Made by a program: the position numbers and the translations under genes
Assembly: GCA_958295685.1 (NCBI GenBank)
Contig: OY282365.1
Coordinates: 1,736,001 to 1,800,000, forward strand
Length of the DNA: 64,000 nucleotides
Direction: 5' to 3'
Source: an uncultured Dehalococcoidia bacterium
GTDB taxonomy: Bacteria > Chloroflexota > Dehalococcoidia > Lucifugimonadales > CATQGZ01
The notes under the pieces: model-generated
Seen by the model: only the letters and a program-made list of their open reading frames with translations
What the model was told of the DNA's origin: nothing
Database searches by the model: none
Shown: piece after piece, positions 18,252 through 27,175 of the stretch
Layout: each line of letters opens with the position of its first letter
How positions within the stretch are numbered: the first letter of the stretch is position 1

Positions 18252-18484
18252 GGCTGGTCCCTCCGTTGTTTGGTGAGAAGCGCGGCGGCTTGCCTGCGCC
18301 CGTCTGCCCGCAGTGTCACAGGAAAGAATACCAGCGCGATATTGCGGATTCAACTCGCTGGCGGAATCCGAGCAGGTGTCCCGACTCGGTCACCACCGTC
18401 CTGGCACGCGACCCCACCGACCGCAGACTCCTCGGCCTGGCCCGCGTCAGCCTGTCGTCCAGAGTCAGCAGAGGCTCCAGGAAA

Positions 18485-18766
18485 AATTTTGTGTAACGCG
18501 CGCGGGGGGATCTGGGGGCATTTCGCGGCCATTTCGTAGCTGGGAGGGCCTCAGACGGCTCGGATTTACCTGACACTATCTGACACTTTCGTGACACTAA
18601 TGTGACAGTTATGTGACACTATCTGACACTTTCGTGACACTTATCTGACACTAATGTGACACTTTCTGACAGTCAATCCAGGCGATGCAGAAGTCTTGCG
18701 GGCGGTTAGTGGAGAGAGGCGGCTGTGTCATGGGCATACTCTAGCACAGCGGTTCGGCGTCGTCAA
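18485..18766 (-). repeat. Promoter/11-bp array element B
   Basis: Minus strand: TTGACG (18761-18766), 17-base spacer, TAGAGT (18738-18743); leader with ATGACACAGCCGCC; about ten units containing AGTGTCA at 10-11-bp spacing (about 18567-18675); core CCCAGCTACGAAATG (about 18527-18542). The downstream part is rearranged and no clear anti-repeat remains (only GTTACACAAAATTTTT). It points at the acyl-CoA ligase gene. A partial CAGGATT-type repeat follows at 18770-18783. Beyond this element the gap 18252-18898 shows nothing else I can call. Confidence 0.68.
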
Positions 18767-18898
18767 GGGTTGTCTGAATCAGGAGCCTGTCCCCGCCTCC
18801 GTCATTCGCGATTGGTTCACCGAGGCTCCCGTTTGTGGTAGTGTAGCGGCCGCCCCGGCCCGGCGCGGTCGTCAGGAGTCGGGGCGCGGGGGCGTTGC

Positions 18899-20050
18899 TT
18901 GAAGATTACGGACGTGAGATCGATCCTGTCCAACCCTGGGAGTGGGAAGAACTTCTGCTTCGTCAGGATCGACACGGACGAGGGCATACACGGCTGGGGG
19001 GAGTGCTATACGCAGGAGGACAGAGACAGGCAGATAACGACTCACGTCGACCACCTTGCCCGGTACCTCGTCGGTAGAGACCCGAGGGACATCAAGCGCT
19101 TCATGCAGATGGCCTACGACGACTTCGCCGGGAGGCGCGGCGCGATGGATCTGTACAGCGCGCTCAGCGGAATCGAGATGGCGCTGTGGGACATCCTGGG
19201 CAAGAGCCTCGGCGCTCCGGTCTACGCGCTGCTGGGCGGGCGTTGCCGCGACAGGATAAGGGTGTACGCCAACGGCTGGTCGGGCGTAGTGACCGACCCG
19301 GACGCACTGGTGGAAAGGGCGGTCGAGGTCGTCGAGATGGGTTACACGGCGCTGAAGTTCGACCCGGTCCCGGGGCTCTGGCGCACCTACGTCGGCAGAG
19401 AAGTCGAGGACGCCGCGGTGGAGAACGTGAGGGCCGTCCGTTCCGCCGTGGGGCCGGACGTGGATATCCTGCTGGACATGCACCGACGGCTGGCCCCGAT
19501 GCACGCCGTGAGGATCGCCCGCGAGATCGAGCGGTACAGGCCGTTCTGGTACGAGGAGCCTGTGCTCGCGGAGAACCTGGACGCGCTCGCCGCCGCGAAA
19601 CGGCGGATCGACATCCCGGTCGTCACAGGTGAGGAGCTGTACACCAAGTTCGAGTTCCGCGAGGTGTTCGAGAAGCAGGCCGCCGACATCGTGAACCCCG
19701 ACGTGTGCAGCGTGGGGGGCATCCTGGAGCTGAGAGAGATCGCCTCGATGGCCGAGGCGTACTTCGTTGCCGTCTCTCCCCACAACTCCAACAGCACGAC
19801 GGTGGCCCTCGCGGCCACGCTGCATCTGTCCGCGGCCATTCCGAACTTCCTCATAGCGGAGTGCTTCATCAATCTCGAGGAGTTCGGGAGGGAGATAGCG
19901 GTCACCCCGTTCGAGGTGTCGGACGGCTACGTGGAGGCGCCGGAAGCGCCCGGGCTGGGGATCGACCTGGACGAGGACGCGCTGGCGCGGCGCCCGTATC
20001 TGGAGGCTGCTCCCCGTCCGCTCTTCCAAGCCTACGATCAGTGGCCCTAG
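18899..20050 (+). CDS. Mandelate racemase/muconate lactonizing enzyme family dehydratase
   Basis: A 383-residue enolase-superfamily enzyme; members abstract a proton alpha to a carboxylate and often dehydrate sugar acids. Likely metal and catalytic residues are K153 (ALKFDP), D193 (DILLDMHRR), E220 (FWYEEPV), E245/E246 (VTGEELY) and H295 (SPHNSNSTT). The pattern resembles the galactonate dehydratase branch, but the substrate is not determinable. The start is TTG 18899, giving MKITDVRSI. It heads a rightward cluster with a PEP-mutase-family enzyme and an aldo/keto reductase. Confidence 0.88.
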   Translation: MKITDVRSILSNPGSGKNFCFVRIDTDEGIHGWGECYTQEDRDRQITTHVDHLARYLVGRDPRDIKRFMQMAYDDFAGRRGAMDLYSALSGIEMALWDILGKSLGAPVYALLGGRCRDRIRVYANGWSGVVTDPDALVERAVEVVEMGYTALKFDPVPGLWRTYVGREVEDAAVENVRAVRSAVGPDVDILLDMHRRLAPMHAVRIAREIERYRPFWYEEPVLAENLDALAAAKRRIDIPVVTGEELYTKFEFREVFEKQAADIVNPDVCSVGGILELREIASMAEAYFVAVSPHNSNSTTVALAATLHLSAAIPNFLIAECFINLEEFGREIAVTPFEVSDGYVEAPEAPGLGIDLDEDALARRPYLEAAPRPLFQAYDQWP

Positions 20051-20068
20051 GGTCAAGAGGAGGGAGGC

Positions 20069-21001
20069 GTGGCAGACAGAACATCGCCGGGGCAAAAGCT
20101 GCGTGACCTGATCGCAACCGGCGAGACCATCCTGATGCCGGGAGCCCACGATCCTCTGACGGGCCGCATCGTGCAGCGGCTGGGCTTCAAGGCGTGCATA
20201 TGCGCGGGCTGGATGACCGGGGCTCACCTGGCCACGCCCGAGCCGGTGATGACGATGACCGAGCAGGTGGATGCCGCGGGACGGGTCGCCAGGGCGGTGG
20301 ACATCCCCGTGAAATCGGACGCCGGAGCGGGCTACGGAGACCCCATCCACGTGATCCGCTCGGTGCAGGCGTTCGAGGCTGCGGGTATCGCAGCCATCCA
20401 GTTCGAGGATCAGGTGTTCCCCAAGCGGGCGTCCTATCACAGGGGGCTGGAACACGTCACGGGGCTGGACGAGTTCCTGCGTAAGATCGAGTTTGCCATG
20501 AAGGCTCGTGAGGATGCCCTGATAGTGGCCCGTACCGATGCGGGGAACGCGGTCGGGGGTTCCTGGAAGGAGGCTGCCCGCCGCGTCAGGGCGCTCAAGG
20601 AGCTTGGGGTGGACGCCGTGCTGCCGATGTGCCGCACGAAGGACTCCATGGAGAAGTTCCGGCAGGAGTACCCGGACGACGACGTAGTGATGGAGGGGCC
20701 CGCGTACTTCAACGGGATGCCGCCCGACGAGATGCGGAGGTACGGCTTCCAGCTGATCTCCTTCCCGCTCGCCACCATCGTGTCGGGCACCGCCAGGGTC
20801 ATCGAGATGCTGAAGGGTATCCTGGAAACGGGAGTCGCGGAGTACGATCCCGAGGAGGCCAGAGCAGTGCGTGAGGAGGTGGAGAACGCCATCGGCCTGC
20901 CGGAGTTCTGGGAGATCGAGAAGGAGACGGTGGAGGCGGCCAACAGGGACTGGGGAGGCCGCCACATAGCGGGGCACGAGGGATACGACCAGAAGCGGTA
21001 G
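20069..21001 (+). CDS. Isocitrate lyase/PEP mutase family enzyme
   Basis: A 310-residue TIM-barrel enzyme of the PEP mutase/isocitrate lyase superfamily, which make or break C-C or C-P bonds of oxaloacetate-like acids. Seen are LMPGAHDPLTGRIVQRLGF, DIPVKSDAGAGYGDP, AGIAAIQFEDQVFPKR and LIVARTDA. The KKCGH catalytic loop of isocitrate and methylisocitrate lyases is replaced by FPKRASYHRG and lacks the cysteine, so a lyase of that type is unlikely; an oxaloacetate decarboxylase/hydrolase or similar role fits better. GTG start, 18 bases after the upstream gene. Confidence 0.85.
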   Translation: MADRTSPGQKLRDLIATGETILMPGAHDPLTGRIVQRLGFKACICAGWMTGAHLATPEPVMTMTEQVDAAGRVARAVDIPVKSDAGAGYGDPIHVIRSVQAFEAAGIAAIQFEDQVFPKRASYHRGLEHVTGLDEFLRKIEFAMKAREDALIVARTDAGNAVGGSWKEAARRVRALKELGVDAVLPMCRTKDSMEKFRQEYPDDDVVMEGPAYFNGMPPDEMRRYGFQLISFPLATIVSGTARVIEMLKGILETGVAEYDPEEARAVREEVENAIGLPEFWEIEKETVEAANRDWGGRHIAGHEGYDQKR

Positions 21002-21021
21002 ACGGAGGAGCCGAGGGAATC

Positions 21022-21981
21022 ATGGAGTCCAGGCAGGTCGGAACTACGCGGGTCCGCGTCACGACGGCGGGGCTCGGATGCGCGCCCGTCGGCAAGGCGT
21101 ATGCGGACGGCGAGGACGACGCGGCTGCGGCGGTCGTCCGGCGCGCCTACGAGATGGGCATCCGGTATTTCGACACGGCCCCGATCTATGGTCTGGGCAG
21201 AAGCGAGGCGCGCGTGGGGCGCGCTCTGGCCGGAGTCCCCAGGGATGAAGTCGTCGTGTCCACCAAGGTCGGCAGGCTGCTCGTCGAGGACGAGTCGGGC
21301 TCCGGGCTTCGAGAGGAGTTCGACTTCAGCCGGGATGGTGTGCTGAGGTCGATCGAGGAGAGCATCGAGCGTCTGGGCCTGGACCGCGTGGACATAGCCC
21401 TGCTTCACGGCCCCAAGGAGCACCACTACGAACAGGCGATAGGCGAGGCCTATCCCGCGCTGGCCGATCTCCGCTCGCAGGGCGTGGTCCAGGCCATAGG
21501 GGCGGGTATGACCCAGTGGGAGATGCCCGCCCGGTTCGCGGCTGAGGGCGACTTCGACTGCTTCCTCGTGGCGGGCCGCTACACGCTGCTGGATCAGTCA
21601 GCGCTTGCGGAGCTGCTGCCCCTATGCGTCGAGGGGCGCGTCAGCGTCGTCCTGGCAGGTCCGTACAACAGCGGCATCCTCGCATCCGACCTCTCGCCTG
21701 GGGCGAGCTACCATTACGAGGCGGCCCCTCCTGAAATACTGGACCGCGCACGACGGCTCAGGGCCGTGTGCGACGGGCACGGCGTCCCTCTCAAGGCTGC
21801 CGCGATTCAGTTCGGCCTGGCCCACCCGGCCGCGGTCTCGGCGCTCCCCGGACCGCACACGCCCGCGGAGGTCGAGGAGAACGTCCTGATGGCGTCGTAT
21901 CCGATACCCGGGGCGCTGTGGAACGACCTGAAGGACCGGGGGATGCTCCCCGAAAGCGCGCCGACTCCCGCCGGAGCATAG
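21022..21981 (+). CDS. Aldo/keto reductase, aldose/fucose dehydrogenase-like
   Basis: A 319-residue NAD(P)-dependent aldo/keto reductase. The catalytic tyrosine is in FDTAPIYGLGRSE, the lysine in VVVSTKVGRLL, and the histidine in IALLHGPKEH. The spacing resembles D-threo-aldose 1-dehydrogenases, which oxidise sugars to lactones. That matches its neighbours: a sugar-acid dehydratase and PEP-mutase-family enzyme upstream and a lactonase gene facing it 15 bases downstream. Together they suggest a sugar oxidation route, which is inference. Confidence 0.86.
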   Translation: MESRQVGTTRVRVTTAGLGCAPVGKAYADGEDDAAAAVVRRAYEMGIRYFDTAPIYGLGRSEARVGRALAGVPRDEVVVSTKVGRLLVEDESGSGLREEFDFSRDGVLRSIEESIERLGLDRVDIALLHGPKEHHYEQAIGEAYPALADLRSQGVVQAIGAGMTQWEMPARFAAEGDFDCFLVAGRYTLLDQSALAELLPLCVEGRVSVVLAGPYNSGILASDLSPGASYHYEAAPPEILDRARRLRAVCDGHGVPLKAAAIQFGLAHPAAVSALPGPHTPAEVEENVLMASYPIPGALWNDLKDRGMLPESAPTPAGA

Positions 21982-21996
21982 CGGCATCGCCGCCGG

Positions 21997-23088
21997 TCAT
22001 GAACCGGGGGCGAACTTCAGGCACACCGGACGGGGCACTTGGGCGGCCTCGCCTGTCGGCGTCAGCCTTCCGGCGCTCTGATCGATTCGGAAGGACACCA
22101 CCAAGTCGGAGTCCTGGTTGGCGGCGAGAAGAAAGGCGCCCGTGGGGTCTATGACGAAGTTCCGCGGCTTCCGTCCGCCCGAGGGCTCGTGTACGACTCG
22201 GCGCAGCGCTCCCGTCCCACTGTCGATCTCGAAGATGGCGATGCTGTCGTGGTGCCTGATCGAGCCGTACAGGAACCGGCCGGACGGGGCCGCGTGGATG
22301 TCCGCGCCGCTGCTCCTGCCGTCGTAGCCGTCGGGGACGGCCGAGACGGTGCCGACTTCGCTCAGGGCGCCGCTCGATGCGTCGTGGGCGAAGGCTGTGA
22401 TCGTCGAGTCCAGCTCGTTGATCACGTATGCGTGCCGGCCGTCGGGCGAGAATGTCACGTGGCGAGGCCCCGACCCGGCCCTGAGCCGGGCGCGGGGAAA
22501 CTCCGCCGGCGCGAGCTTGCCGCGCCCTGAGTCGAGCCGGTAGACCATCACGCTGTCCGTTCCAAGGTCCGGGGCGAAGAACCGCCTGCCATCGGGGTCG
22601 GGAACTATCGAGTGCGCGTGCGGCCCACGCTGCCGCTTCTCGTTGGGGCCGGAGCCCTCGTGCCGCACCACGCAGGTCGCCTCCTCCAGGCTGCCGTCGG
22701 AGCGTATCGGGAGGACGGCTAGGCTGCCCGACAGATAGTTGGCCGCTAGGACGAACCTGCCCTCGGCATCCACGCTCAGGTGGCAGGGCCCCGCCCCGTG
22801 AGTGGAGCGCCGGTCGATGCGCGTGAGCCGGCCGCTGTCGTCGTCGATGGAGAAGGCGCTCACCGAGCCCACGGGTCCAAAAGAGCTTTCGTTGTCCTCG
22901 TTGACGGCGTAGAGGAACGGCCTCCGTGGGTGGATGGCGAGGAAGGACGGATTCGACACGCCGGGCGTCATGGAGACGAACCGCAGCGCGCCTGAGCGGC
23001 CGTCCAGGCGAAAGACATGGATACCGTCATCTCGGCTCGTGGTGTACGTGCCTACGAAGAGGAGGGGGTCGCCGCAGCCGGGTGTCAT
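21997..23088 (-). CDS. Beta-propeller lactonase (6-phosphogluconolactonase-like)
   Basis: A 363-residue seven-bladed propeller of the lactonase family. Repeating blades show GTYTTSRDDGIHVFRLD, NPSFLAIHPRRPFLYAVNE, GPCHLSVDAEGRFVLAANY, PHAHSIVPDPDGRRFFAPDLG and GPRHVTFSPDGRHAYVINE. No signal peptide is obvious, so it is probably cytoplasmic. It would hydrolyse a sugar lactone, plausibly the product of the adjacent aldose dehydrogenase-like enzyme. The exact lactone is unknown. Confidence 0.88.
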   Translation of the reverse strand: MTPGCGDPLLFVGTYTTSRDDGIHVFRLDGRSGALRFVSMTPGVSNPSFLAIHPRRPFLYAVNEDNESSFGPVGSVSAFSIDDDSGRLTRIDRRSTHGAGPCHLSVDAEGRFVLAANYLSGSLAVLPIRSDGSLEEATCVVRHEGSGPNEKRQRGPHAHSIVPDPDGRRFFAPDLGTDSVMVYRLDSGRGKLAPAEFPRARLRAGSGPRHVTFSPDGRHAYVINELDSTITAFAHDASSGALSEVGTVSAVPDGYDGRSSGADIHAAPSGRFLYGSIRHHDSIAIFEIDSGTGALRRVVHEPSGGRKPRNFVIDPTGAFLLAANQDSDLVVSFRIDQSAGRLTPTGEAAQVPRPVCLKFAPGS

Positions 23089-23103
23089 GGGACGGATGGC
23101 TGT

Positions 23104-23670
23104 CTACGGAGCCCCTGTGACGGCCTCCCGCGCTATCTGCGGGCTCGACCTGCTCATGGCGCGCCGTTTCGACCAGTCCGGGAACAGCGGCGACGACTTC
23201 GCCACGATCATCACGGGGCCGTCTTCCTGGAGTATGTCCCCGATGCGGACTGTCCACTCCTCGAGGTCGTCGAACTCATACGCCTTCGGGTAGCCGGCGG
23301 CCTCGGCCAGCTTCTTGAAGGAGAACCCGCCCGCGTTGGGCACCGGCTGTCCGCCAGTGGTCGCGTACATGCCGTTGTCCAGCACGACGTGGTAGAGGTT
23401 CCTGGGAGCTTGGCCTGCGATGGTCACGAGAGTGCCGAGGTTCATGAGGAGCCCGCCATCGCCGTCCCAGACGATCACGCGCCTGTCCGGGCAGGCGAGG
23501 GCAAGCCCCAACCCGATCGACGAGCCTTTGCTCATCGCGCTGGTCGGCAGGTCCAGGGAGGGGTTGTCGGTAACCTCGGCCCATGCGCCGACGGCCATTT
23601 CGGTCGGAACCACCAGGTCGCCGTTCCGGTGCCGCAGCACCGCTCTCATGGCCTCGTGGACGTCTATCAT
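23104..23670 (-). CDS. TPP-dependent decarboxylase, C-terminal (PP-domain) subunit, ComE-like
   Basis: A 188-residue isolated diphosphate-binding domain. The start ATG at 23670 follows GAGGAG; the longer frame to 24342 is antisense to comF. It has SAMSKGSSIGLGLALACPD, the metal/TPP motif VIVWDGDGGLLMNLGTLVTI and NLYHVVLDNGMYATTGGQP, matching the beta subunit of sulfopyruvate decarboxylase and relatives. It needs the PYR-domain partner, and the only one visible is the gene at 7590-8093. It lies 15 bases downstream of the lactonase gene's start in the opposite reading order (lactonase follows it on the same strand). Confidence 0.82.
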   Translation of the reverse strand: MIDVHEAMRAVLRHRNGDLVVPTEMAVGAWAEVTDNPSLDLPTSAMSKGSSIGLGLALACPDRRVIVWDGDGGLLMNLGTLVTIAGQAPRNLYHVVLDNGMYATTGGQPVPNAGGFSFKKLAEAAGYPKAYEFDDLEEWTVRIGDILQEDGPVMIVAKSSPLFPDWSKRRAMSRSSPQIAREAVTGAP

Positions 23671-23808
23671 TGGCAACTCCTCGATGGGCAGGGGAACGGT
23701 TGGGCCGTATCTTAGCACATGGCAGAGCCGCCGGCCTGTTGACCGTCGGATTCCGTTCTCACTAGAATCGTGCAGGCATCGGCTGTTTTCGTGGAGGCGT
23801 AGACCGAG

Positions 23809-24543
23809 ATGTACGGGTCTGTCCGGCAGATGGCGACCGCGCTCTCCAGGCTGGGGAGCGGCGCGCTGGATCTGTTGTTCCCTGTCGGCTGCGCCGTGTG
23901 CGGGAAGGAGGGGCGGCATCTCTGCGCGGAGTGTGAGCCGAGTCTGCCCAGGCTCGAACCGCCCTACTGTCTCCGATGCGCCGACGTCGGGAAGGAGCCG
24001 CTCTGCGACTGGTGCGCCGACGCCCCGCCCGCGTTCGACGGCATCCGCGCTCCATACCTCCACGAAGGGGCCGTCCGCGAGATGGTCCATGCCCTCAAGT
24101 ACCGAAACGTGAGGAGCCTGGCGCCGGAGCTTGCGGGACTGCTGGCTGCCCACGTGAGGAAGGGTCTCCTGCCCTCCGGCGTGCTCACGCCGGTCCCGCT
24201 TCACGGACGCGCCGAGCGTCAGCGGGGCTACAACCAGTCCGCGCTGCTGTGCGGGGAGTTGGCGAAGCTGGTCAACGCTCCCGCGCGCGCCGGGATGCTG
24301 AGACGGACGCGCAATACGCCCCCGCAGGTGTCGAGGAATCACGACGAGCGGCGGACGAACATGGTCGGCGCATTCGAGTGCGTGGTGGACGCGGAGGGGC
24401 TGGACGTCATCCTGATCGACGACGTCGTCACCACAGGCAGCACGATAGCGGCGTGCGCGGACGCGCTGAGGGCCGCCGGGGCCGCGTCGGTCTGGGGACT
24501 GGCATTGGCCCGCCAGTCAGGAGACTCTCACCCTGTCGTCTGA
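23809..24543 (+). CDS. comF: ComF family phosphoribosyltransferase-like protein
   Basis: A 244-residue ComF protein, associated with DNA uptake in naturally competent bacteria. An N-terminal zinc-ribbon carries CAVCG, CAEC, CLRC and CDWC pairs (residues about 28-68). The C-terminal phosphoribosyltransferase domain has VPLHGRAERQRGYNQS and the PRPP loop VILIDDVVTTGST. Length is typical. CinA is also in the window at 57467, but a complete competence set is not visible. Confidence 0.92.
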   Translation: MYGSVRQMATALSRLGSGALDLLFPVGCAVCGKEGRHLCAECEPSLPRLEPPYCLRCADVGKEPLCDWCADAPPAFDGIRAPYLHEGAVREMVHALKYRNVRSLAPELAGLLAAHVRKGLLPSGVLTPVPLHGRAERQRGYNQSALLCGELAKLVNAPARAGMLRRTRNTPPQVSRNHDERRTNMVGAFECVVDAEGLDVILIDDVVTTGSTIAACADALRAAGAASVWGLALARQSGDSHPVV

Positions 24544-24594
24544 CTCGGCTGCGTCTTACGGCACCCGACGCGGACGTATGGAACGAGCGCGGGT

Positions 24595-26019
24595 ATGAGA
24601 GGCCCCTCCCGGTCATCCGCCGGCGGCGTGCAGAGATTCGGCACGTTCCACGCCTTCCGAAATCCGAGCTTCCGCCTGCTCTGGCCGGCCAACTTCGCCT
24701 CCTACACGTCGCGGTGGATGCAGATGACCCTGCTGGCGTGGCTGGTGCTCGACCTGACCGACTCCCCCTGGAGGGTCTCCCTGGTCGGCTTCTTCAGCAT
24801 GGCTCCGCTGCTCGCGCTGGGGTTGGTGGGAGGGATTCTGGCGGACAGGATCGACCGTCGGAGGATGCTCCTGGCCACGCAGACTGCGAATCTGGCGGCT
24901 GCGCTTGGGATGGCCGCGCTGCTCCTGGCCGGCCGGGAGGCATACTGGCACGCCTACGTCGTCATGTCCGTCATCGGGATGGGCTGGGCGCTCGACAATC
25001 CGGCGCGGCGGTCGCTCATCCTCGACCTGGTCGGCAGGTCGGCCGTCACCAACGCCGTCGCCCTCGACTCCACCGGGATGCACTCCAGCCGTCTGGTCGG
25101 CCCGCTCGCGGCGGGGGTGCTCATAGCCACGGTGGAGGTCAGGGGCGCATACGTAATCGTCACCCTGCTCTCGGTGGTCTCGCTCGTGCTCCTGCGGCTG
25201 CTTGGCTCGACCGGGCGGGCCCGGAGCGTGGCCCGCTCCCGGCGGAGACGGCTTCAGGCCTCGGATCAGACGTCCGGCTTGGCCGGGATGACCGGGAACC
25301 TGCTGGCCGGGTTCAGGTACGTGCGGACCAGCAGAGTCGCTCTGGGGGTCATACTCATCACGGTGCTCATGAACCTGCTGCTGTTCCCGTACATGAACAT
25401 GGTGCCCGTGGTGGCGCGCGACGAGCTCGGGGTGGGGCCGGAGCTGATGGGCGTGCTGATGGCGTCGGACGGGCTGGGCGCGCTGATGGGCGGCGTGATG
25501 GTCGCCTCGTTCCGGCGACTCACGCGCCATGGGATCGTCTTCATGGGAGGGGCCCTGCTGGCGATGACCGCGCTGCTCGGGTTCTCGTTCTCACAGTCGT
25601 ACGGCCTGTCGCTCCCCGTGCTGCTGGTGCTGGGGGTCGGAATCGCGGGCTTCTCCACCATGCAGTCGACCATCGTGATGCTGACGGCGCCGGAGGAGAT
25701 GCGCGGCAGGGCCCTGGGCGTGGTCACGCTGGCCATCGGCGCGGGGCCGATAGGCTCGCTGATAGTGGGCGGGGTGGCGTCGGCTCGCGGCGCCCCGTTC
25801 GCGCTGGGGATTCACGCGGTCATCGGGCTGATCAGCGTCGGGCTGGTCAGCCTGATGATGCCGGCCCTGCGCCGGCGGATACTGCCGGCCCCCAGGGCCG
25901 CGGCGGCTCCGAGAGGCGCGCCGATGGAGAGCGCCGAGCCTAGTGATCGCGGGCCTGGTGATGATAGCGGCCGACGACGTCCCCGTCGGAGTCCACGACC
26001 AGCGCGTAAGGGAACTTGA
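24595..26019 (+). CDS. Major facilitator superfamily transporter, MFS_3/EntS-like
   Basis: A 474-residue integral membrane protein with about 12 helices and the MFS inter-helix motif GGILADRIDRRRML near residue 90. The start FGTFHAFRNPSFRLLWPANF and the overall pattern resemble exporters of the EntS group. The C-terminal 50 residues are basic and proline/arginine-rich. The last 80 bases overlap the 3' end of the convergent aldolase-like gene. Substrate unknown; efflux of a small molecule is the likeliest role. Confidence 0.85.
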   Translation: MRGPSRSSAGGVQRFGTFHAFRNPSFRLLWPANFASYTSRWMQMTLLAWLVLDLTDSPWRVSLVGFFSMAPLLALGLVGGILADRIDRRRMLLATQTANLAAALGMAALLLAGREAYWHAYVVMSVIGMGWALDNPARRSLILDLVGRSAVTNAVALDSTGMHSSRLVGPLAAGVLIATVEVRGAYVIVTLLSVVSLVLLRLLGSTGRARSVARSRRRRLQASDQTSGLAGMTGNLLAGFRYVRTSRVALGVILITVLMNLLLFPYMNMVPVVARDELGVGPELMGVLMASDGLGALMGGVMVASFRRLTRHGIVFMGGALLAMTALLGFSFSQSYGLSLPVLLVLGVGIAGFSTMQSTIVMLTAPEEMRGRALGVVTLAIGAGPIGSLIVGGVASARGAPFALGIHAVIGLISVGLVSLMMPALRRRILPAPRAAAAPRGAPMESAEPSDRGPGDDSGRRRPRRSPRPARKGT

Positions 26020-27046
26020 CCGTGGTGGTGCAGGCATGGCCGGGCGCGACCAGCGCTAGGCCGCCCACCTTCAGCCTCTCGCCGTTGAGGGCCACGACCC
26101 CGTGCTCCTCGCTCTGAGCCGTGAGCGCCGCGTTCGGATGTCCGACGATCTTGAAGCGGTGTTCCGTCGGCTGGTCCGGAGAGACCGACTTGGAGCCCGC
26201 ATCCAGCGTGACGGTGCCCCTCTCCGGGTCGGCGTCGATCACCTGGCTCAGAACTACGGCGGCGACCCTGAAGTTCAGCTCCGACATCGTGGCGTTGCGG
26301 GAGTCCCAGTAGACCCAGGTGCCCGGAGAGACGCGCAGCCGCTCCTCCTTGAGATAGAGGTGGAACGACCACGAGCCGCCCGCAATGTTGTCGGACACCT
26401 CGATGCCGCGCCTGTCGGCGCGGTCCCAGAGGTCGTGGACGTGCTCGATGCTCCTGTCGACTAGCGCGGCCCGCTCCTCCACGTTCGGCTTGTAGAGCGT
26501 GTGGCCGTCGAACACGTGGACGCCCAGAGCTTTCAGGCCGCTCGCCTCCGCGACATCCGCGTAGAAGCCGCCCGCCTCCGCGCCGGGCTGCACGCCTGTC
26601 CTGTGCATCCCGGTGTCCAGGTCCACGTAGACTCCGATCTCGACCCCGGCGTCAGCGGCCACGGAGGAGAGCGCGGCTAGGTGCTCGCGCGCGCTGGCGA
26701 TGGCCCTGAACTCGGTCTCCGGGTAGAGCTTCAGCAGGCTGCTCAGCCTCCTCAGCTTGGCCGGATGGAGCATCGGATAGGCGATGACGACCTCCGCGGC
26801 GCCGTGCTCGGCGAGCAGCTCGGCCTCCCTGAGCGTGGCGCACTTGAACGAGGTCATCCCCGCTCCCATCTGCATCGCCAGAACCTCGGCCGACTTGTGG
26901 GTCTTGACGTGCGTGACGATCCGCTCGGCCGACCCGCATACGCGCAAGACTTCGCGTATGTTGTGCCGCACCAGGTCCTCGTACACCAGGAGCGCGGGGG
27001 TGTCGATCTCCTCGGGTCTGTTCAGGCGGTATCCGGCTATCTCCAT
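25940..27046 (-). CDS. D-threonine aldolase/D-serine dehydratase-like PLP enzyme
   Basis: A 368-residue fold-III PLP enzyme related to alanine racemase. The PLP lysine sits in THVKTHKSAEV near residue 48. A DLDTGMHRTGV block follows, and the C-terminal PGHACTTTVKFPYALVVD contains the His and Cys that bind zinc in the DSD1 group. Such enzymes act on D-3-hydroxy amino acids. It lies downstream of element C, whose promoter points at it. A decayed copy of its 5' end is at 30345-30447. Its last 80 bases overlap the MFS gene end. Confidence 0.88.
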   Translation of the reverse strand: MEIAGYRLNRPEEIDTPALLVYEDLVRHNIREVLRVCGSAERIVTHVKTHKSAEVLAMQMGAGMTSFKCATLREAELLAEHGAAEVVIAYPMLHPAKLRRLSSLLKLYPETEFRAIASAREHLAALSSVAADAGVEIGVYVDLDTGMHRTGVQPGAEAGGFYADVAEASGLKALGVHVFDGHTLYKPNVEERAALVDRSIEHVHDLWDRADRRGIEVSDNIAGGSWSFHLYLKEERLRVSPGTWVYWDSRNATMSELNFRVAAVVLSQVIDADPERGTVTLDAGSKSVSPDQPTEHRFKIVGHPNAALTAQSEEHGVVALNGERLKVGGLALVAPGHACTTTVKFPYALVVDSDGDVVGRYHHQARDH

Positions 27047-27175
27047 AGCGCCCTCCTCATCATCAGCAATAGTATCACCTTGCCGTGGTGAGGCGGCCTC
27101 TTTCCATGTGTTCGTAACTGTTCAGAGTCGATGAGGTCTCCCTGTCTACAAGCGCAGGGCGGTCGCGGCCTGTGG

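Noticed and set aside
18872..20977. Long minus-strand open frame (701 codons) opposite the mandelate-racemase and PEP-mutase genes
   Set aside because: Its translation is arginine/histidine/leucine-rich with no family features, and it lies wholly antisense to two genes with clear catalytic motifs.
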